DNA of 64,000 nucleotides from Alcanivorax sediminis (GTDB lineage Bacteria > Pseudomonadota > Gammaproteobacteria > Pseudomonadales > Alcanivoracaceae), in the NCBI RefSeq assembly GCF_009601165.1, contig NZ_WIRE01000001.1, forward strand, positions 1,612,001 to 1,676,000, in the 5' to 3' direction. The translations under genes and the position numbers were made by a program. This document shows positions 8,960 through 18,972 of this stretch, in pieces. The notes under the pieces are model-generated. The model was not told the DNA's origin. It ran no database searches and was given only the letters and a program-made list of their open reading frames with translations. The first letter of the stretch is position 1; each line of letters begins with the position of its first letter.

Positions 8960-10435
8960 ATGAGTGATCTGAACGACCTGAGAATGCTGCTCGACTCCCG
9001 CTATCCGATTGTGGTGATCGAGACCTGGGAAGAGCTGAGAGCGCTGGATTTGATCCGGCGGCTGGGAATGAAGGAAGGACGACCGGTGTTTGCCTGGAAT
9101 GCCGTGGATGGCCTGCGTCGGCTGGAGTTTGATGATGTGCCCAGCCAGAAGCATACGGTGGAGCCGGAAGCGGTATTGGGCCAGATCCGTGGCACCAGTC
9201 AGCCAGGCATTTATGCGTTATGCGATCTGCACCCTTTCCTTAAAGATGAGCCGAAAAATGTTCGTCTGCTCAAGGAGATTGCCCTTCATCATGAACGGCT
9301 CCAGCACTCGTTGGTGCTGATCAGCCACCAGTTTGAGATACCTGCGGAAATTCGCCGGTACTCGGCCCGGTTCAGCCTTTCCATGCCGGATGAAAAGCAG
9401 CTGGAGCACATCGTTCAGGATGAGGCGCGCCGCTTCAAGCAGGAGAAAGGCGAGCGGGTGCGTGCGGATCGCGAGTCGCTGGATCGCTTGATCAGAAACC
9501 TGCGTGGTCTGAGCGTTGAGGATGCGCGCAAACTGGCCCGTGGTGCCATCCTCCATGACGGTGCCATCACCGAAGCGGACCTGCCGGAAGTGAACAAGGC
9601 CAAGTTCGCGCTGATGGAAATGGATGGGGTTCTCAGCTACGAGTACGACACCGAAAGCTTTGCCAATGTGGGCGGGTTGCAGGGGCTCAAGCAGTGGCTG
9701 GGCAAGCGCGAAAAAGCGTTTCATGGTGACACTGACATTGACTCCCCCCGTGGCGTGATGCTGGTGGGGGTGCAGGGCGGCGGTAAGAGCCTGGCAGCCA
9801 AGTCGGTAGCGGGCTTGTGGGGTTTGCCGTTATTGCGTCTCGATATGGGGGCCATCTACAACAAGTTTTTTGGTGAGTCTGAGCGCAATGTACGTGAAGC
9901 ATTGCGAATGGCCGAAACCATGTCTCCCTGTGTGCTGTGGATCGACGAGATCGAGAAGGGTATCGCCGTGGGTGACAACGATGGCGGCACCTCTCGGCGG
10001 GTTCTGGGTACGCTGCTGACCTGGATGGCGGAGAACCAGAGCAAGGTATTCATGGTGGCCACGGCCAATGATATTGAACGGTTGCCGCCGGAGCTGATTC
10101 GGAAGGGCCGCCTGGATGAGATCTTCTTTGTGGATCTGCCGGATGCGGCGGTGCGTGAAGACATCTTTCGCATTCACCTCAACAAACGGGGGCTACCAGC
10201 CTCCAGCTTTGATCTGGCTGCGTTGTCGGCTGGCAGCGAAGGTTTCACCGGGGCTGAAATCGAGCAAGCGGTGGTGGCCGGGCTGTACAGCGCCGGTGCG
10301 GCAGAGCGGGCGCTGGACCAGTCCTTGCTGGAGGCGGAGTTGGCAGCTACCGTGCCGCTGTCTGTGACCATGGCTGAGCCGCTGGCACGTTTGCGGCACT
10401 GGTGTCAGGGCAGGGCGGTGAATGCCGGTGCTTGA
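8960..10435 (+). CDS. Ycf46-type AAA ATPase
   Basis: A 491-residue AAA protein of the Ycf46 family, known from cyanobacteria and plastids and scattered in proteobacteria. The N-terminal half (about 1-230) is the family-specific region. The ATPase half has an unusual Walker A, GVQGGGKSL (about 269), Walker B CVLWIDEIEKG (about 324), and an arginine-bearing second-region block ELIRKGRLDEIFFVDLP. Cyanobacterial Ycf46 has been linked to inorganic-carbon regulation; the role here is unknown. It overlaps the following AraC gene by 14 nt, suggesting co-transcription. Confidence 0.88.
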   Translation: MSDLNDLRMLLDSRYPIVVIETWEELRALDLIRRLGMKEGRPVFAWNAVDGLRRLEFDDVPSQKHTVEPEAVLGQIRGTSQPGIYALCDLHPFLKDEPKNVRLLKEIALHHERLQHSLVLISHQFEIPAEIRRYSARFSLSMPDEKQLEHIVQDEARRFKQEKGERVRADRESLDRLIRNLRGLSVEDARKLARGAILHDGAITEADLPEVNKAKFALMEMDGVLSYEYDTESFANVGGLQGLKQWLGKREKAFHGDTDIDSPRGVMLVGVQGGGKSLAAKSVAGLWGLPLLRLDMGAIYNKFFGESERNVREALRMAETMSPCVLWIDEIEKGIAVGDNDGGTSRRVLGTLLTWMAENQSKVFMVATANDIERLPPELIRKGRLDEIFFVDLPDAAVREDIFRIHLNKRGLPASSFDLAALSAGSEGFTGAEIEQAVVAGLYSAGAAERALDQSLLEAELAATVPLSVTMAEPLARLRHWCQGRAVNAGA

Positions 10436-11450
10436 CCCGGCACTGGCCGGCTCTGACCAGAGCCTGTCTGCGGCCTATGTGGATGCGGTGCTGCCGGATC
10501 TGCTATGCCATTACGGGTTATCCCGTGAGGACATCCTTGCCCGCGCAGGGATAGAGGAAGAGCGCTTTTCCCGTCCGGAACAGTTGCTGCCTCTGGTTGA
10601 TGTGCTGCGCCTGTTTCTGGTGATCATGCAGGCCAGTGGTGATACCGGGCTGGGATTCGAGATCGGGCGCAGGGTGCGACCCCGCTCCTATCAGGTGCTG
10701 GGCTATGTGATTCTGGCCAGCCGTGACCTGGGCCAGGCCATTGATCGCCTCATACGTTTTGAAAGCCTGTCAGGCAAGTTGGGTGAAACCCGGATTGATC
10801 ATGGTGATGGTGTGGTACGCCTGCAGTGGTTGTGCCCACTCAGTGGTGAGCCGGCCCGGTATCTGGTGGAAGCCGCGATTACTGGTTGGGTCGCCTTTAT
10901 CCGGCCGCTGCTGCCAGAGCGCCTGGCTCCTCAGGCCGTCTGTTTCCGCCATGCGCCGCCAGCGGATATCACGCGTTACCAGCAGTACTTTGCTGCCCCG
11001 GTTCAGTTTGACGCTGACTTTGATGGCGTAGTGCTGGATGCCGAGTTGCTGAACGCCCCGCTGAATACGGCCGATCCCGGGCTGGCCGGGATGATGGAAC
11101 GGGAGGCCAGGGAGCTGCTGGCAGAGTTCGATGTGAATACCAATCTTGCCAGTGCGGTCCGGGCGGCCATCTATCGACAGTTGGCAGGGGGCGAGCCCTC
11201 GCTGGAGAGCGTGGCCCAGGCGTTGGGGCTGACCGCCAGGGTGTTGAGCAAGCGGTTAACCGCGCAGTCACTGCGCTTCCCCGAGATGCTGGACAGCCTG
11301 CGCAAGACGTTGGCAGAGCTGTACCTGCAGGACGAATCCCTGTCGTTAACCGAGATTGCCCTGCTGCTGGGGTTTGCAGAGTCCAGTTCTTTCAGTCGAG
11401 CATTTCGCCGCTGGCGAGGGGTGAGTCCGAACCAGTACCGTCGCTGTTAG
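10422..11450 (+). CDS. AraC-family transcription regulator, OruR-like
   Basis: A 342-residue regulator. The N-terminal part, about 20-210, resembles the arabinose-binding-type sensor domain of OruR/VirF-like regulators. The C-terminal AraC DNA-binding domain has two helix-turn-helix segments (SLESVAQALGLTARVLSKRL and LSLTEIALLLGFAESSSFSR) and ends in the typical RAFRRWRGVSPNQYRR. It begins inside the Ycf46 gene. Its 3' end overlaps the convergent hybrid kinase gene by 59 nt, so transcription of either gene may interfere with the other. Target genes are not evident. Confidence 0.9.
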   Translation: MPVLDPALAGSDQSLSAAYVDAVLPDLLCHYGLSREDILARAGIEEERFSRPEQLLPLVDVLRLFLVIMQASGDTGLGFEIGRRVRPRSYQVLGYVILASRDLGQAIDRLIRFESLSGKLGETRIDHGDGVVRLQWLCPLSGEPARYLVEAAITGWVAFIRPLLPERLAPQAVCFRHAPPADITRYQQYFAAPVQFDADFDGVVLDAELLNAPLNTADPGLAGMMEREARELLAEFDVNTNLASAVRAAIYRQLAGGEPSLESVAQALGLTARVLSKRLTAQSLRFPEMLDSLRKTLAELYLQDESLSLTEIALLLGFAESSSFSRAFRRWRGVSPNQYRRC

Positions 11451-14193
11451 TGAATCGCAGAATCGTCTCCCGCAGGACGTTCAGCTCCACTGGTTTGGGA
11501 AGGTGGTCATTCATCCCGGCGGCAAAACTGCGGTCCTTGTGTTCCTTCAGAATGTGCGCGGTGAGTGCCACGATAGGCGTCGATGGCAGGGCGTGGCGCT
11601 GCTCGTGCTGCCGGATACGTCGGGTCGCTTCAAAGCCATCCATTTCCGGCATTTCACAGTCCATCAGGATCAGGTCATAGCGGTTCTTTTCGGCCAGCGC
11701 GAGGGCCTCCTGGCCGTCACTGGCAATGTCGGCTTTCAGCCCCAGCTTGCCCAGCATGCCGCGAATTACCTTCTGGCTCAGATAGTGATCTTCCGCCACC
11801 AGAATGCGCAAATCCGGGCTGGGTCTGGCGTCTACCGTTTCAGCCTTGGGGGTGGGGCCAGTGGACAATTCTTCAGCCAGCACCTGACGCAGACGCGGTG
11901 CAGACACTGGCTTGGAGAGCACCCTGTGAATACCCACGTTACGTGCCATGGTGGCACTGGGAGCCTGCTGGATGCCGGTGAGCATCACCAACACAGTGGG
12001 GTGAATGATGACCGGATCTTCATGGATGCGGGCGGCCAGTTGCATGCCGTCCATGCCGGGCATCTGCTGATCCAGTACTACCACATCATAGGGTTCATTG
12101 ATGTTTGCCTGGGTGCGCAAGGAGGCAAGCGCCTCGCGTGGGTCATGGCAGGCGGTAACTCGCATTCCCCAGGAAAGGGCATGGTGGCGCAAAACCCGGG
12201 TGACCGTACTGGAGTCATCCACCACCAGCAGGCTGCGCCCTTCCAGGCAGGAAGTGTCCACGTTGGGTGCGCGGGGCGGTGCGGACTGGTCGGCGGGGAG
12301 AGGGATGACAAACCAGTAATGAGTGCCGCGCTGATCCTGCAGATTACCCATGCGACCATGCAGGGCTTCGACCAGCTGCTCGGCAATCACCAGGCTCAGA
12401 TGGCTGCTTTCGTTCTGCCGTTGGGAATTCTGTAGTCGTTTCAGCGCTTCTTCACTGAGTGCACTACCGGAAAATCCGAAACGTACCCGGTCTGCCTGAC
12501 CAGTGGGCTCCAGGGATACATCAATAATCAGCTCACCGGGGGTGCCATGACGGATCAGGGCACCGGTCAGATTGGTGAGCACCTGACGCAGTCGCCCGGC
12601 ATCACCCAATACCCGTGGGGGGACATTGGTATGCACATGGGTAATCAGCTCGATCTGCTTCTCTTCGGCCCGCTCCTTGAACAGGTCGATGGCCTCCATC
12701 AGCAGGTCATGCACATCCAGGGAGGCCTGGTTCACATCACTGCTGTCGGTGGAAAGATGGGAGTGCTCCAGAACATCGTTAATGATTCGCAGCAGGTTGT
12801 CCCCGGCGTGCTGGATCGCGCCCACGCACTCCTTCTGGTTCGGCGTGAGAGGGGTGTCTGCCAGAATTTCTGACATGCCGAGGATGCCGCTGAGGGGGGT
12901 TCGAATGTCGTGGCCAATGCGGGCGAGGGTTTCACGCCTTGTGCTTTCCACTGTTTCGGCAACGGCCTCGGAGCGTTGTTGCTCAATGCGCAGCTGAGCC
13001 TGATGGGAGACTCTTACCCGCAGTCCAATACCAAGCGTCAGGGCTTCTACTATGGTTGAGGCCATTAGCCATTGTGGCAGCTCCGCGCTGGTTTGCAGCA
13101 GACCCAGGTAGGCCTGGCCAAGTACCAATGCAGGCAGGCACACAAAGAGTGTAGTAATGAAAAACAGGCCTCCGCCATTTTGTTCACGGTGCCAGGTGGT
13201 ATATCCCATGGCGATCAGCAGCAACGCGGCGATGCTCACCAGAGAGAAACACAGATAGGCGGCGAGGGGCAGCGGCAATAAGAATGCCAGGGGCAGGCAG
13301 AGCAAGGGCACAATCAGCAGGGTGCGGGTGCAGTAGTCAAGCCAGCCCTTGCTACGCTGCAGCCGGAAGTAGCAACGGGTGACCCCGGCTGCGGCCGCCA
13401 TGGCAATCAGCATCAAGGGAAACAGCAGTCGGGATTGCAGCTGGTTTCCATCGGTCAGGCTATAGGGCAGGAAATCGGCGAGCAGCAGGCTGATGAGGGT
13501 AATGCACAGCAGGAAACCGGCCTGATAGTAATAGGTGCTGCCGCCTCGCATGATGGCCGCGATCAGGTTGTAGATGATCAGTGTCGCCAGGGCGCCAGCC
13601 ATGAGCATATAGAGGTTGTCCTGGCGCTGATTGCTGGCCAGATGCTCGTTGAGCGTCGACAGGCTGAGTCCGTAGGTGAGGTAACCCCGTGGCTGCAGCT
13701 TGATATAGAACAGTTGCTCCTCACCCACCGGCAGATGGATACGGAAGCTGGCATCCCGTCCGGGAATGCGGGCACGGTTATCGGCTAGCTGATAACCCAC
13801 GCCGTTGTCGTTGGGCACGAACAGGCTGGCATTGGGATTACCCCGTAGCTGTAGAGAGAAGGTCTGTTGCTCGCGAAATTCATTCTTGATAGCCAGGCGA
13901 ACCCACCAGGGGTTTTGCTGGATACCCAGTCGTTCGACGAAACGGGTGGCAGGCTGAAAGCGATCCGCGATCGGGCCATTGCTGACCTGGTGAATAGTCA
14001 GATCGCCGTTCGTATCCTGCAGATACTCCGAATATATGGTGACTCGGGCATCATTCGGCAGACTGTGGATGATGTAAGGTGGTGGTGGTTCTGCTGCGCC
14101 CTGTGCCATGCCGGTCAGGCACAGCAGCGCAATGACCATTAGCCAGACAAACTGTTCAGGCCTGTTCCACCATAGTGTTTTGTTGCTCTGCAT
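11392..14193 (-). CDS. 7TM-type hybrid histidine kinase with two receiver domains, degenerate ATPase
   Basis: A 933-residue membrane protein: a signal segment (about 18-35), a periplasmic 7TMR-DISM-like sensor (to about 180), seven hydrophobic helices (about 185-385), a HisKA domain with ARIGHDIRTPLSGIL (His about 428), an ATPase-like domain, then two receivers (VVVLDQQMPGMDG about 707; LILMDCEMPEMDG about 844). The ATPase domain lacks key residues: the N-box reads LTNLTGALIRHG, without the usual Asn, and the DxGxG box is FGFSGSALS. It may therefore receive phosphate or bind a partner kinase, as RetS does. ATG 14226 is an alternative start; both overlap the upstream gene. Confidence 0.88.
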   Translation of the reverse strand: MQSNKTLWWNRPEQFVWLMVIALLCLTGMAQGAAEPPPPYIIHSLPNDARVTIYSEYLQDTNGDLTIHQVSNGPIADRFQPATRFVERLGIQQNPWWVRLAIKNEFREQQTFSLQLRGNPNASLFVPNDNGVGYQLADNRARIPGRDASFRIHLPVGEEQLFYIKLQPRGYLTYGLSLSTLNEHLASNQRQDNLYMLMAGALATLIIYNLIAAIMRGGSTYYYQAGFLLCITLISLLLADFLPYSLTDGNQLQSRLLFPLMLIAMAAAAGVTRCYFRLQRSKGWLDYCTRTLLIVPLLCLPLAFLLPLPLAAYLCFSLVSIAALLLIAMGYTTWHREQNGGGLFFITTLFVCLPALVLGQAYLGLLQTSAELPQWLMASTIVEALTLGIGLRVRVSHQAQLRIEQQRSEAVAETVESTRRETLARIGHDIRTPLSGILGMSEILADTPLTPNQKECVGAIQHAGDNLLRIINDVLEHSHLSTDSSDVNQASLDVHDLLMEAIDLFKERAEEKQIELITHVHTNVPPRVLGDAGRLRQVLTNLTGALIRHGTPGELIIDVSLEPTGQADRVRFGFSGSALSEEALKRLQNSQRQNESSHLSLVIAEQLVEALHGRMGNLQDQRGTHYWFVIPLPADQSAPPRAPNVDTSCLEGRSLLVVDDSSTVTRVLRHHALSWGMRVTACHDPREALASLRTQANINEPYDVVVLDQQMPGMDGMQLAARIHEDPVIIHPTVLVMLTGIQQAPSATMARNVGIHRVLSKPVSAPRLRQVLAEELSTGPTPKAETVDARPSPDLRILVAEDHYLSQKVIRGMLGKLGLKADIASDGQEALALAEKNRYDLILMDCEMPEMDGFEATRRIRQHEQRHALPSTPIVALTAHILKEHKDRSFAAGMNDHLPKPVELNVLRETILRFTNSDGTGSDSPLASGEMLD

Positions 14194-15220
14194 CCGCTGG
14201 TTTTCCCCGATCAAGCACATAGGCATTCAGCCCGGCTTCGGAGAGGATATAGGCACCGAGCTCACTGCGTCGACCGTCTCCGCAAACCACATAGAAAAAA
14301 TCTTTTTCCAGGTTATGCACTTCCCTGCGCAATTCATTGAGTGGAATGTTACGGGCACCCGGGGTGCGGTCGTGACGAAATTCCATGGGCAGGCGCACGT
14401 CCACCAGTATGCACGCTGTGTCGGCCTCCAGCACCATGGTATCAAGTTCATCTTCGGTGAGGTGACGAATTACGGAATCCTGAAGAATCGACTGGAAGTC
14501 CTTCTTGCCCAGACACATGACAATGCCATCACTGGTCATGGTGACCGTGGCGTTGCGCGGGCTGTCGCTGATCAAGGCATCTTCACCGAAGAAGCGGCCT
14601 GCCGACAGGGCCGCCAGGGTTTCCTGCTTGGCGCCTTTGCTGCGACTGACCATGGCCTTGCCTTGCTTGATGACGAAAAAGGTATCGCCGTCTTCGCCTT
14701 CCGTGACGATGGTTTCCCCCAGTTGTACTTCCCGTTCCTCGAACTTCACGAACAGGCTGTGGATCATGGCGGGGGGCACTGCGGCGAACAGTTCTGAGGA
14801 CAGCAGGGCGTCCATCCAGTCCCGCTCGCTTTCATCGTCGCCCTCATCAAGCATGGACTCTGCCGCCTGGGTCCAGGTCATCAGCAGATCCAGCTTGTTG
14901 CGGTCGATGGCGTAGAGGGTAGTGGCTTCCGCCGAAATGGCATTAATGGTGTGTTCGGGGTAGTTATCCAGTGCCAGATAATTTTCGTCGTCATCAGCAG
15001 TAAAGTGACGAACCTGAAAACTGGCATCAGTAAGGTCCAGTGAGCCCTCTACCAGGAAATAAGCCTTGTCGCTGGTCTGGCCACGTTTGAAAAGCAGTCG
15101 GCCTGGCGCCAGTTTAATGACTTCGATCTGGCCCTGAATTTCCTGCAGGTGGGACTCGCTGAGACAGTCGAAGGGAATGAAGTTTTCGAGGCGGGACATT
15201 TCCGCCGCTGTTGTAGACAT
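14156..15220 (-). CDS. Double cyclic-nucleotide-binding domain protein with C-terminal rhodanese
   Basis: A 354-residue soluble protein. Two cNMP-binding beta-rolls occupy about 15-115 and 150-265; the second has FGEDALISDSPRNATVTM, close to the phosphate-binding cassette. A rhodanese domain (about 275-345) ends it, with the catalytic Cys in FYVVCGDGRRSELGAY. The ATG at 15220 has AAGGGG 6 nt upstream; longer starts lack this. It probably forms an operon with the hybrid kinase, whose start it overlaps. The combination suggests a cNMP-gated sulfur-handling or signalling protein; ligand and partner are unknown. Confidence 0.87.
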   Translation of the reverse strand: MSTTAAEMSRLENFIPFDCLSESHLQEIQGQIEVIKLAPGRLLFKRGQTSDKAYFLVEGSLDLTDASFQVRHFTADDDENYLALDNYPEHTINAISAEATTLYAIDRNKLDLLMTWTQAAESMLDEGDDESERDWMDALLSSELFAAVPPAMIHSLFVKFEEREVQLGETIVTEGEDGDTFFVIKQGKAMVSRSKGAKQETLAALSAGRFFGEDALISDSPRNATVTMTSDGIVMCLGKKDFQSILQDSVIRHLTEDELDTMVLEADTACILVDVRLPMEFRHDRTPGARNIPLNELRREVHNLEKDFFYVVCGDGRRSELGAYILSEAGLNAYVLDRGKPADAEQQNTMVEQA

Positions 15221-15282
15221 GGCAACCCCTTGTTTCGGGTAAAAGTGGCTGAGCCTGCAGGTCCCGGCAGACTCAGCCTTGA

Positions 15283-15546
15283 GGAGCCTCTGAATCACTC
15301 CTTGCATACTCAGTCTTTCAGGCTGGCCCACAATCTAGGCGCACTTTTGAAGGCATGCTGGCTGCCTGTCGAGAAAGTGCAACAACGAGTGTGGGGCAGC
15401 CTGGGAGACCCGAAGGGCGCGGCCTGGAGCGCCCATCCGCTGCGCCTTGCCTCTTGGGAAGGGAGCAACCCTGACCATCGAGACAAGACACAACGGCTGC
15501 ACGCTCCAGGCCACGCTGAGTACGCAAGGAGTTATTCAGAGGCTCC
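15283..15546. mobile_element. MITE-like element with 31-bp terminal inverted repeats
   Basis: The ends at 15283-15313 and 15516-15546 are inverted copies matching at 29 of 31 positions, starting GGAGCCTCTGAATMACTCC. The tetranucleotide TTGA flanks both ends (15279-15282 and 15547-15550), as expected for a target-site duplication. The 264-bp element has no transposase-like ORF; short frames inside show nothing recognisable. It lies in the spacer between the cNMP/rhodanese gene and purD. The parent insertion-sequence family was not identified. Confidence 0.85.
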
Positions 15547-15569
15547 TTGATTATTAGTTGCCTTTAACT

Positions 15570-16856
15570 TTATGCCTTTTCGCGGGCGACTGCACGGTAG
15601 CCGATGTCTGTACGGTATTGGGCGTCACGCCATGTGATCTGCTTCACACCCACATAGGCGTTGGCCTGGGCTTCGCTCACGGTGGCACCGACGCCGGTAA
15701 CACACAGCACGCGGCCTCCGCTAGTGACAACCTGACCGTCTTTCTCGGCGGTGCCAGCATGGAAGACTTTTACCGTGTCAGAATCTGCCTGATCCAGACC
15801 TTCAATCACGTCGCCCTTGGCGTAGTCGTCCGGGTAGCCGCCGGCCGCCATGACCACGCCCAGGGTGGGGCGCGGATCCCACTGGATCTCGGTCTGGTCC
15901 AGCTTGCCGTCCAGTGCCGCCAGGCACAGGCCGGCCAGGTCAGACTGCAGGCGCATCATGATCGGCTGGGTTTCGGGGTCGCCAAACCGGCAATTGTACT
16001 CGATGACCTTGGGAGCGCCTTCCGGGCTGATCATCAGGCCGGCGTAGAGGAAGCCGGTGTAGGGCATGCCTTCAGCTGCCATGCCTTCCACGGTGGGGTT
16101 GATCACTTCTTCCATGATGCGCTGGTAGACCGCATCAGTGACCACGGGGGCGGGGGAGTAGGCGCCCATGCCCCCAGTGTTGGGGCCGGTGTCGCCGTCA
16201 CCTACGCGCTTGTGATCCTGGCTGGTGGCCATGGGCAGGACGTTCTTGCCGTCCACCATGACAATAAAGCTGGCTTCTTCGCCTTCCAGGAACTCTTCCA
16301 CCACCACGCGGTGGCCGGCATCGCCAAACTTGTTGCCGTCCAGCATGTCGCGCACGGCTTCTTCGGCTTCATCCAGGGTCATGGCCACGATAACCCCTTT
16401 ACCGGCTGCCAGGCCGTCGGCCTTGATAACGATGGGGGCGCCCTGCTCACGGACGTAGGCCAGGGCCTCGTCCATGTCGGTGAAGTTGCCGTACGCTGCT
16501 GTCGGGATGTTCTGGCGGGCCAGAAAGTCCTTGGTGAAGGCCTTGGAGCCTTCCAGCTGGGCAGCGGCCTTGCTGGGACCGAAACACTTCAGGCCGTTTT
16601 CCTTGAAGGTATCGACAAGGCCTTCCACCAGTGGCGCTTCCGGGCCGACGATGGTCAGATCAATGCCGTTGTCCTTGGCAAAAGCCAGCAGGGCCGGCTG
16701 ATCCAGCACATCGATAGCCACATTTTCCAGCTTGGCTTCACGGGCGGTGCCGGCGTTGCCGGGGGCCACGAAAACCTTCTCTACCTGCTCGGCCTGAGCC
16801 ACTTTCCATGCCAGCGCATGCTCGCGGCCACCGCCGCCGATGATGAGTACCTTCAT
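15570..16856 (-). CDS. purD: Phosphoribosylamine-glycine ligase
   Basis: ATP-grasp enzyme (428 residues) that joins glycine to phosphoribosylamine in purine synthesis. N-terminal [33 protein letters not shown]-grasp [13 protein letters not shown] and GLAAGKGV, and metal-binding CRFGDPETQ are all present. Four more residues (MDHP) would be added by ATG 16868; neither start has a clear Shine-Dalgarno, so I follow the family N-terminus. It lies downstream of purH, separated by a heptamer repeat module. Confidence 0.97.
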   Translation of the reverse strand: MKVLIIGGGGREHALAWKVAQAEQVEKVFVAPGNAGTAREAKLENVAIDVLDQPALLAFAKDNGIDLTIVGPEAPLVEGLVDTFKENGLKCFGPSKAAAQLEGSKAFTKDFLARQNIPTAAYGNFTDMDEALAYVREQGAPIVIKADGLAAGKGVIVAMTLDEAEEAVRDMLDGNKFGDAGHRVVVEEFLEGEEASFIVMVDGKNVLPMATSQDHKRVGDGDTGPNTGGMGAYSPAPVVTDAVYQRIMEEVINPTVEGMAAEGMPYTGFLYAGLMISPEGAPKVIEYNCRFGDPETQPIMMRLQSDLAGLCLAALDGKLDQTEIQWDPRPTLGVVMAAGGYPDDYAKGDVIEGLDQADSDTVKVFHAGTAEKDGQVVTSGGRVLCVTGVGATVSEAQANAYVGVKQITWRDAQYRTDIGYRAVAREKA

Positions 16857-16916
16857 GGGGTGATCCATTTGCTATGAATGGTGATACCTGAACGGGTGTC
16901 GCTACTGTCAACGAGC

Positions 16917-16979
16917 CTGACGCCAGAGGCTCGACGCCGGACGTCAGGATAGCGTCTTGCGTCGGGCGTCCAGCATTTA
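16917..16979. repeat. Module C2: inverted GCGTCNR-type heptamers between purH and purD
   Basis: Left: CTGACGC, CAGAGGC, TCGACGC, CGGACGT (16917-16944). Right: GCGTCTT, GCGTCGG, GCGTCCA, GCATTTA (16952-16979). The last unit contains the stop codon of purH (TAA on the minus strand, 16977-16979). Confidence 0.7.
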
Positions 16980-18545
16980 ATGCCTGAAATGACGCATGCC
17001 AGTGAAGACCATGGCCATGCCGGCTTCGTCGGCGGCGGCGATCACTTCTTCGTCGCGGATGGATCCGCCCGGCTGGATCACGCAGCTGATGCCGACCTTG
17101 GCAGCATTATCAATGCCATCACGGAACGGGAAGAAGGCGTCGGACGCCATTACTGAACCTTCTACCTGCAGCCCCGCGTGCTCGGCCTTGATGGCGGCGA
17201 TGCGCGCAGAGTTCACGCGGCTCATCTGGCCCGCGCCCACGCCCACGGTCTGACGATTCTTGGCGTAGACGATGGCGTTGGATTTCACGAACTTGGCCAC
17301 CTTCCAGGCGAAGATCAGGTCGTGCATCTCGGCTTCGGTGGGGGCGCGCTTGGTGACCACCTTCAGGTCGCCTTCGGTGATCATGCCGATGTCACGATCC
17401 TGCACCAGCAGGCCGCCGTTGACGCGCTTGTAGTCCAGGCCGCCCTCGGTCGGGCCGGTGATTTCGCCGCACACCAATACCCGCACATTTTGCTTGGCGG
17501 CAGTGATGGCCAGTGCTTCTTCGCTCACGCTGGGAGCGATAATCACTTCCACGAACTGACGATCCACGATGGCCTTGGCGGTGGTGGCGTCCAGCTCACG
17601 GTTGAAGGCGATGATGCCTCCAAAGGCGGATTCGGTGTCGGTTTCGAAGGCCAGGTCATAGGCCTTGCCGATGCCGTCCAGGCTAACCGCCACGCCACAG
17701 GGGTTGGCGTGCTTGACGATGACACAGGCGGGCTTGGTGAAGGACTTCACGCACTCCAGGGCCGCGTCGGTGTCGGCGATATTGTTGTAGCTCAGTTCCT
17801 TGCCCTGCAGCTGCTTCGCGGTGGCGATGGATGCCGGGGCCGGGGTGCGCTCGGTGTAGAAGGCCGCTTTCTGGTGCGGGTTCTCGCCGTAGCGCATGTT
17901 CTGGGTTTTTTCGAAGTTCAGGTTGATGGTGCGCGGGAAATCCTGATTGTTTTCGCCAACCATCTTGCCGAAGTAGTTGGCAATGGCGCTGTCGTAAGCG
18001 GCGGTGTGCTCGAAGGCCTTGATAGCCAGGTCGAAACGCAGGGTGTCGGACAGGGCGCCGCCGTTGGCTTCCATGTCGTCCAGCACGCGCTGGTAGTCGC
18101 CAGCCGCAGTAACGATGCCCACATGGGCATTGTTCTTGGCGGCAGAGCGCACCATGGTCGGGCCGCCGATATCGATGTTCTCGATGGCGTCTTCCAAGGA
18201 GCAATCCGGGTTGGCGACGGTGGCTTCGAACGGGTAGAGGTTCACTACCACCAGGTCGATGCGGCTGATGTCGTTATCGGCCATGACCTGATCGTCCTGG
18301 CCGCGACGGCCGAGAATGCCGCCGTGCACTTTCGGGTGCAGGGTTTTCACCCGGCCATCCATCATTTCCGGGAAACCGGTGTATTCGGAGACTTCGCGCA
18401 CCGCAATGCCGGCCTCCTGCAGTTTCTTGTAGGTACCGCCTGTGGACAGCAGCTCCACACCCTTGCCGGCCAGGGCCTGGGCAAATTCAACGATACCAGT
18501 CTTGTCGGAAACACTGATCAGTGCACGTTCAACGGCTTTGCTCAT
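16977..18545 (-). CDS. purH: Bifunctional AICAR transformylase / IMP cyclohydrolase
   Basis: Carries out the last two steps of IMP synthesis; 522 residues, standard length. The N-terminal cyclohydrolase (MGS-like) domain has [27 protein letters not shown] and [19 protein letters not shown]. The C-terminal transformylase domain has [13 protein letters not shown], the catalytic Lys-His in [12 protein letters not shown], and [12 protein letters not shown]. It follows fis on the same strand with a terminator between them, and purD follows. PurR-type operators were not recognised. Confidence 0.98.
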   Translation of the reverse strand: MSKAVERALISVSDKTGIVEFAQALAGKGVELLSTGGTYKKLQEAGIAVREVSEYTGFPEMMDGRVKTLHPKVHGGILGRRGQDDQVMADNDISRIDLVVVNLYPFEATVANPDCSLEDAIENIDIGGPTMVRSAAKNNAHVGIVTAAGDYQRVLDDMEANGGALSDTLRFDLAIKAFEHTAAYDSAIANYFGKMVGENNQDFPRTINLNFEKTQNMRYGENPHQKAAFYTERTPAPASIATAKQLQGKELSYNNIADTDAALECVKSFTKPACVIVKHANPCGVAVSLDGIGKAYDLAFETDTESAFGGIIAFNRELDATTAKAIVDRQFVEVIIAPSVSEEALAITAAKQNVRVLVCGEITGPTEGGLDYKRVNGGLLVQDRDIGMITEGDLKVVTKRAPTEAEMHDLIFAWKVAKFVKSNAIVYAKNRQTVGVGAGQMSRVNSARIAAIKAEHAGLQVEGSVMASDAFFPFRDGIDNAAKVGISCVIQPGGSIRDEEVIAAADEAGMAMVFTGMRHFRH

Positions 18546-18591
18546 GGGATTTCACCAAGTTGCGTTGTCTTAATTAATACGAGGGCCAGAA

Positions 18592-18620
18592 ACAAAAAAA
18601 GGGCAGTGTGGTCACTGCCC
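18592..18620 (-). terminator. Terminator after fis
   Basis: Read on the minus strand: GGGCAGTG-ACCA-CACTGCCC (perfect 8-bp stem, 18601-18620) followed by seven T, just after the fis stop codon and before purH. Confidence 0.9.
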
Positions 18621-18639
18621 TTGATATAGCAGGTCTGTA

Positions 18640-18972
18640 TTACAGCAGACCGTACTGCTTGAGCTTTTTGCGCAGGGTGCCGCGGTTCAGGCCCAGCAGC
18701 TCGGCTGCCTTTGTCTGGTTGCCACGGGTGTACTCCAGCACCTTCTCAAGCAGCGGAATTTCCATCTCCGCCAGTACCATCTGGTACAGCTCGCTGACGG
18801 GCTCGCCGTCCAGCTGGTTGAAATAGTCGTTCAACGAACGACGCACACAATTACGCAGAGTGTCGTGGGTTTCACTACGCGCAATAGTGAGATGCGGCTG
18901 CTTTCGTGCTTCTGCGGTGTTCATTTCAGTAAGTGTCCGTGCAGCGGCTGTGTTAACTGAAGAAAGGGTCAT
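18640..18972 (-). CDS. fis: Nucleoid protein Fis
   Basis: DNA-bending protein that activates rRNA and many growth-phase genes. The C-terminal core from about residue 40 is strongly conserved ([37 protein letters not shown]) and ends with the helix-turn-helix [20 protein letters not shown]. At 110 residues it has a slightly longer N-terminus than E. coli Fis (98). The start overlaps the end of dusB by 4 nt, the usual dusB-fis operon. Confidence 0.97.
   Translation of the reverse strand: MTLSSVNTAAARTLTEMNTAEARKQPHLTIARSETHDTLRNCVRRSLNDYFNQLDGEPVSELYQMVLAEMEIPLLEKVLEYTRGNQTKAAELLGLNRGTLRKKLKQYGLL

Noticed and set aside
17178..18629. 483-residue open frame on the plus strand opposite purH
   Set aside because: It is the antisense shadow of a clearly conserved gene in GC-rich DNA; its His/Gly/Val-rich translation matches no protein pattern. 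The same applies to long frames opposite purD (15558-16877), accC (22976-24067) and the DUF3570 gene (28057-29514).
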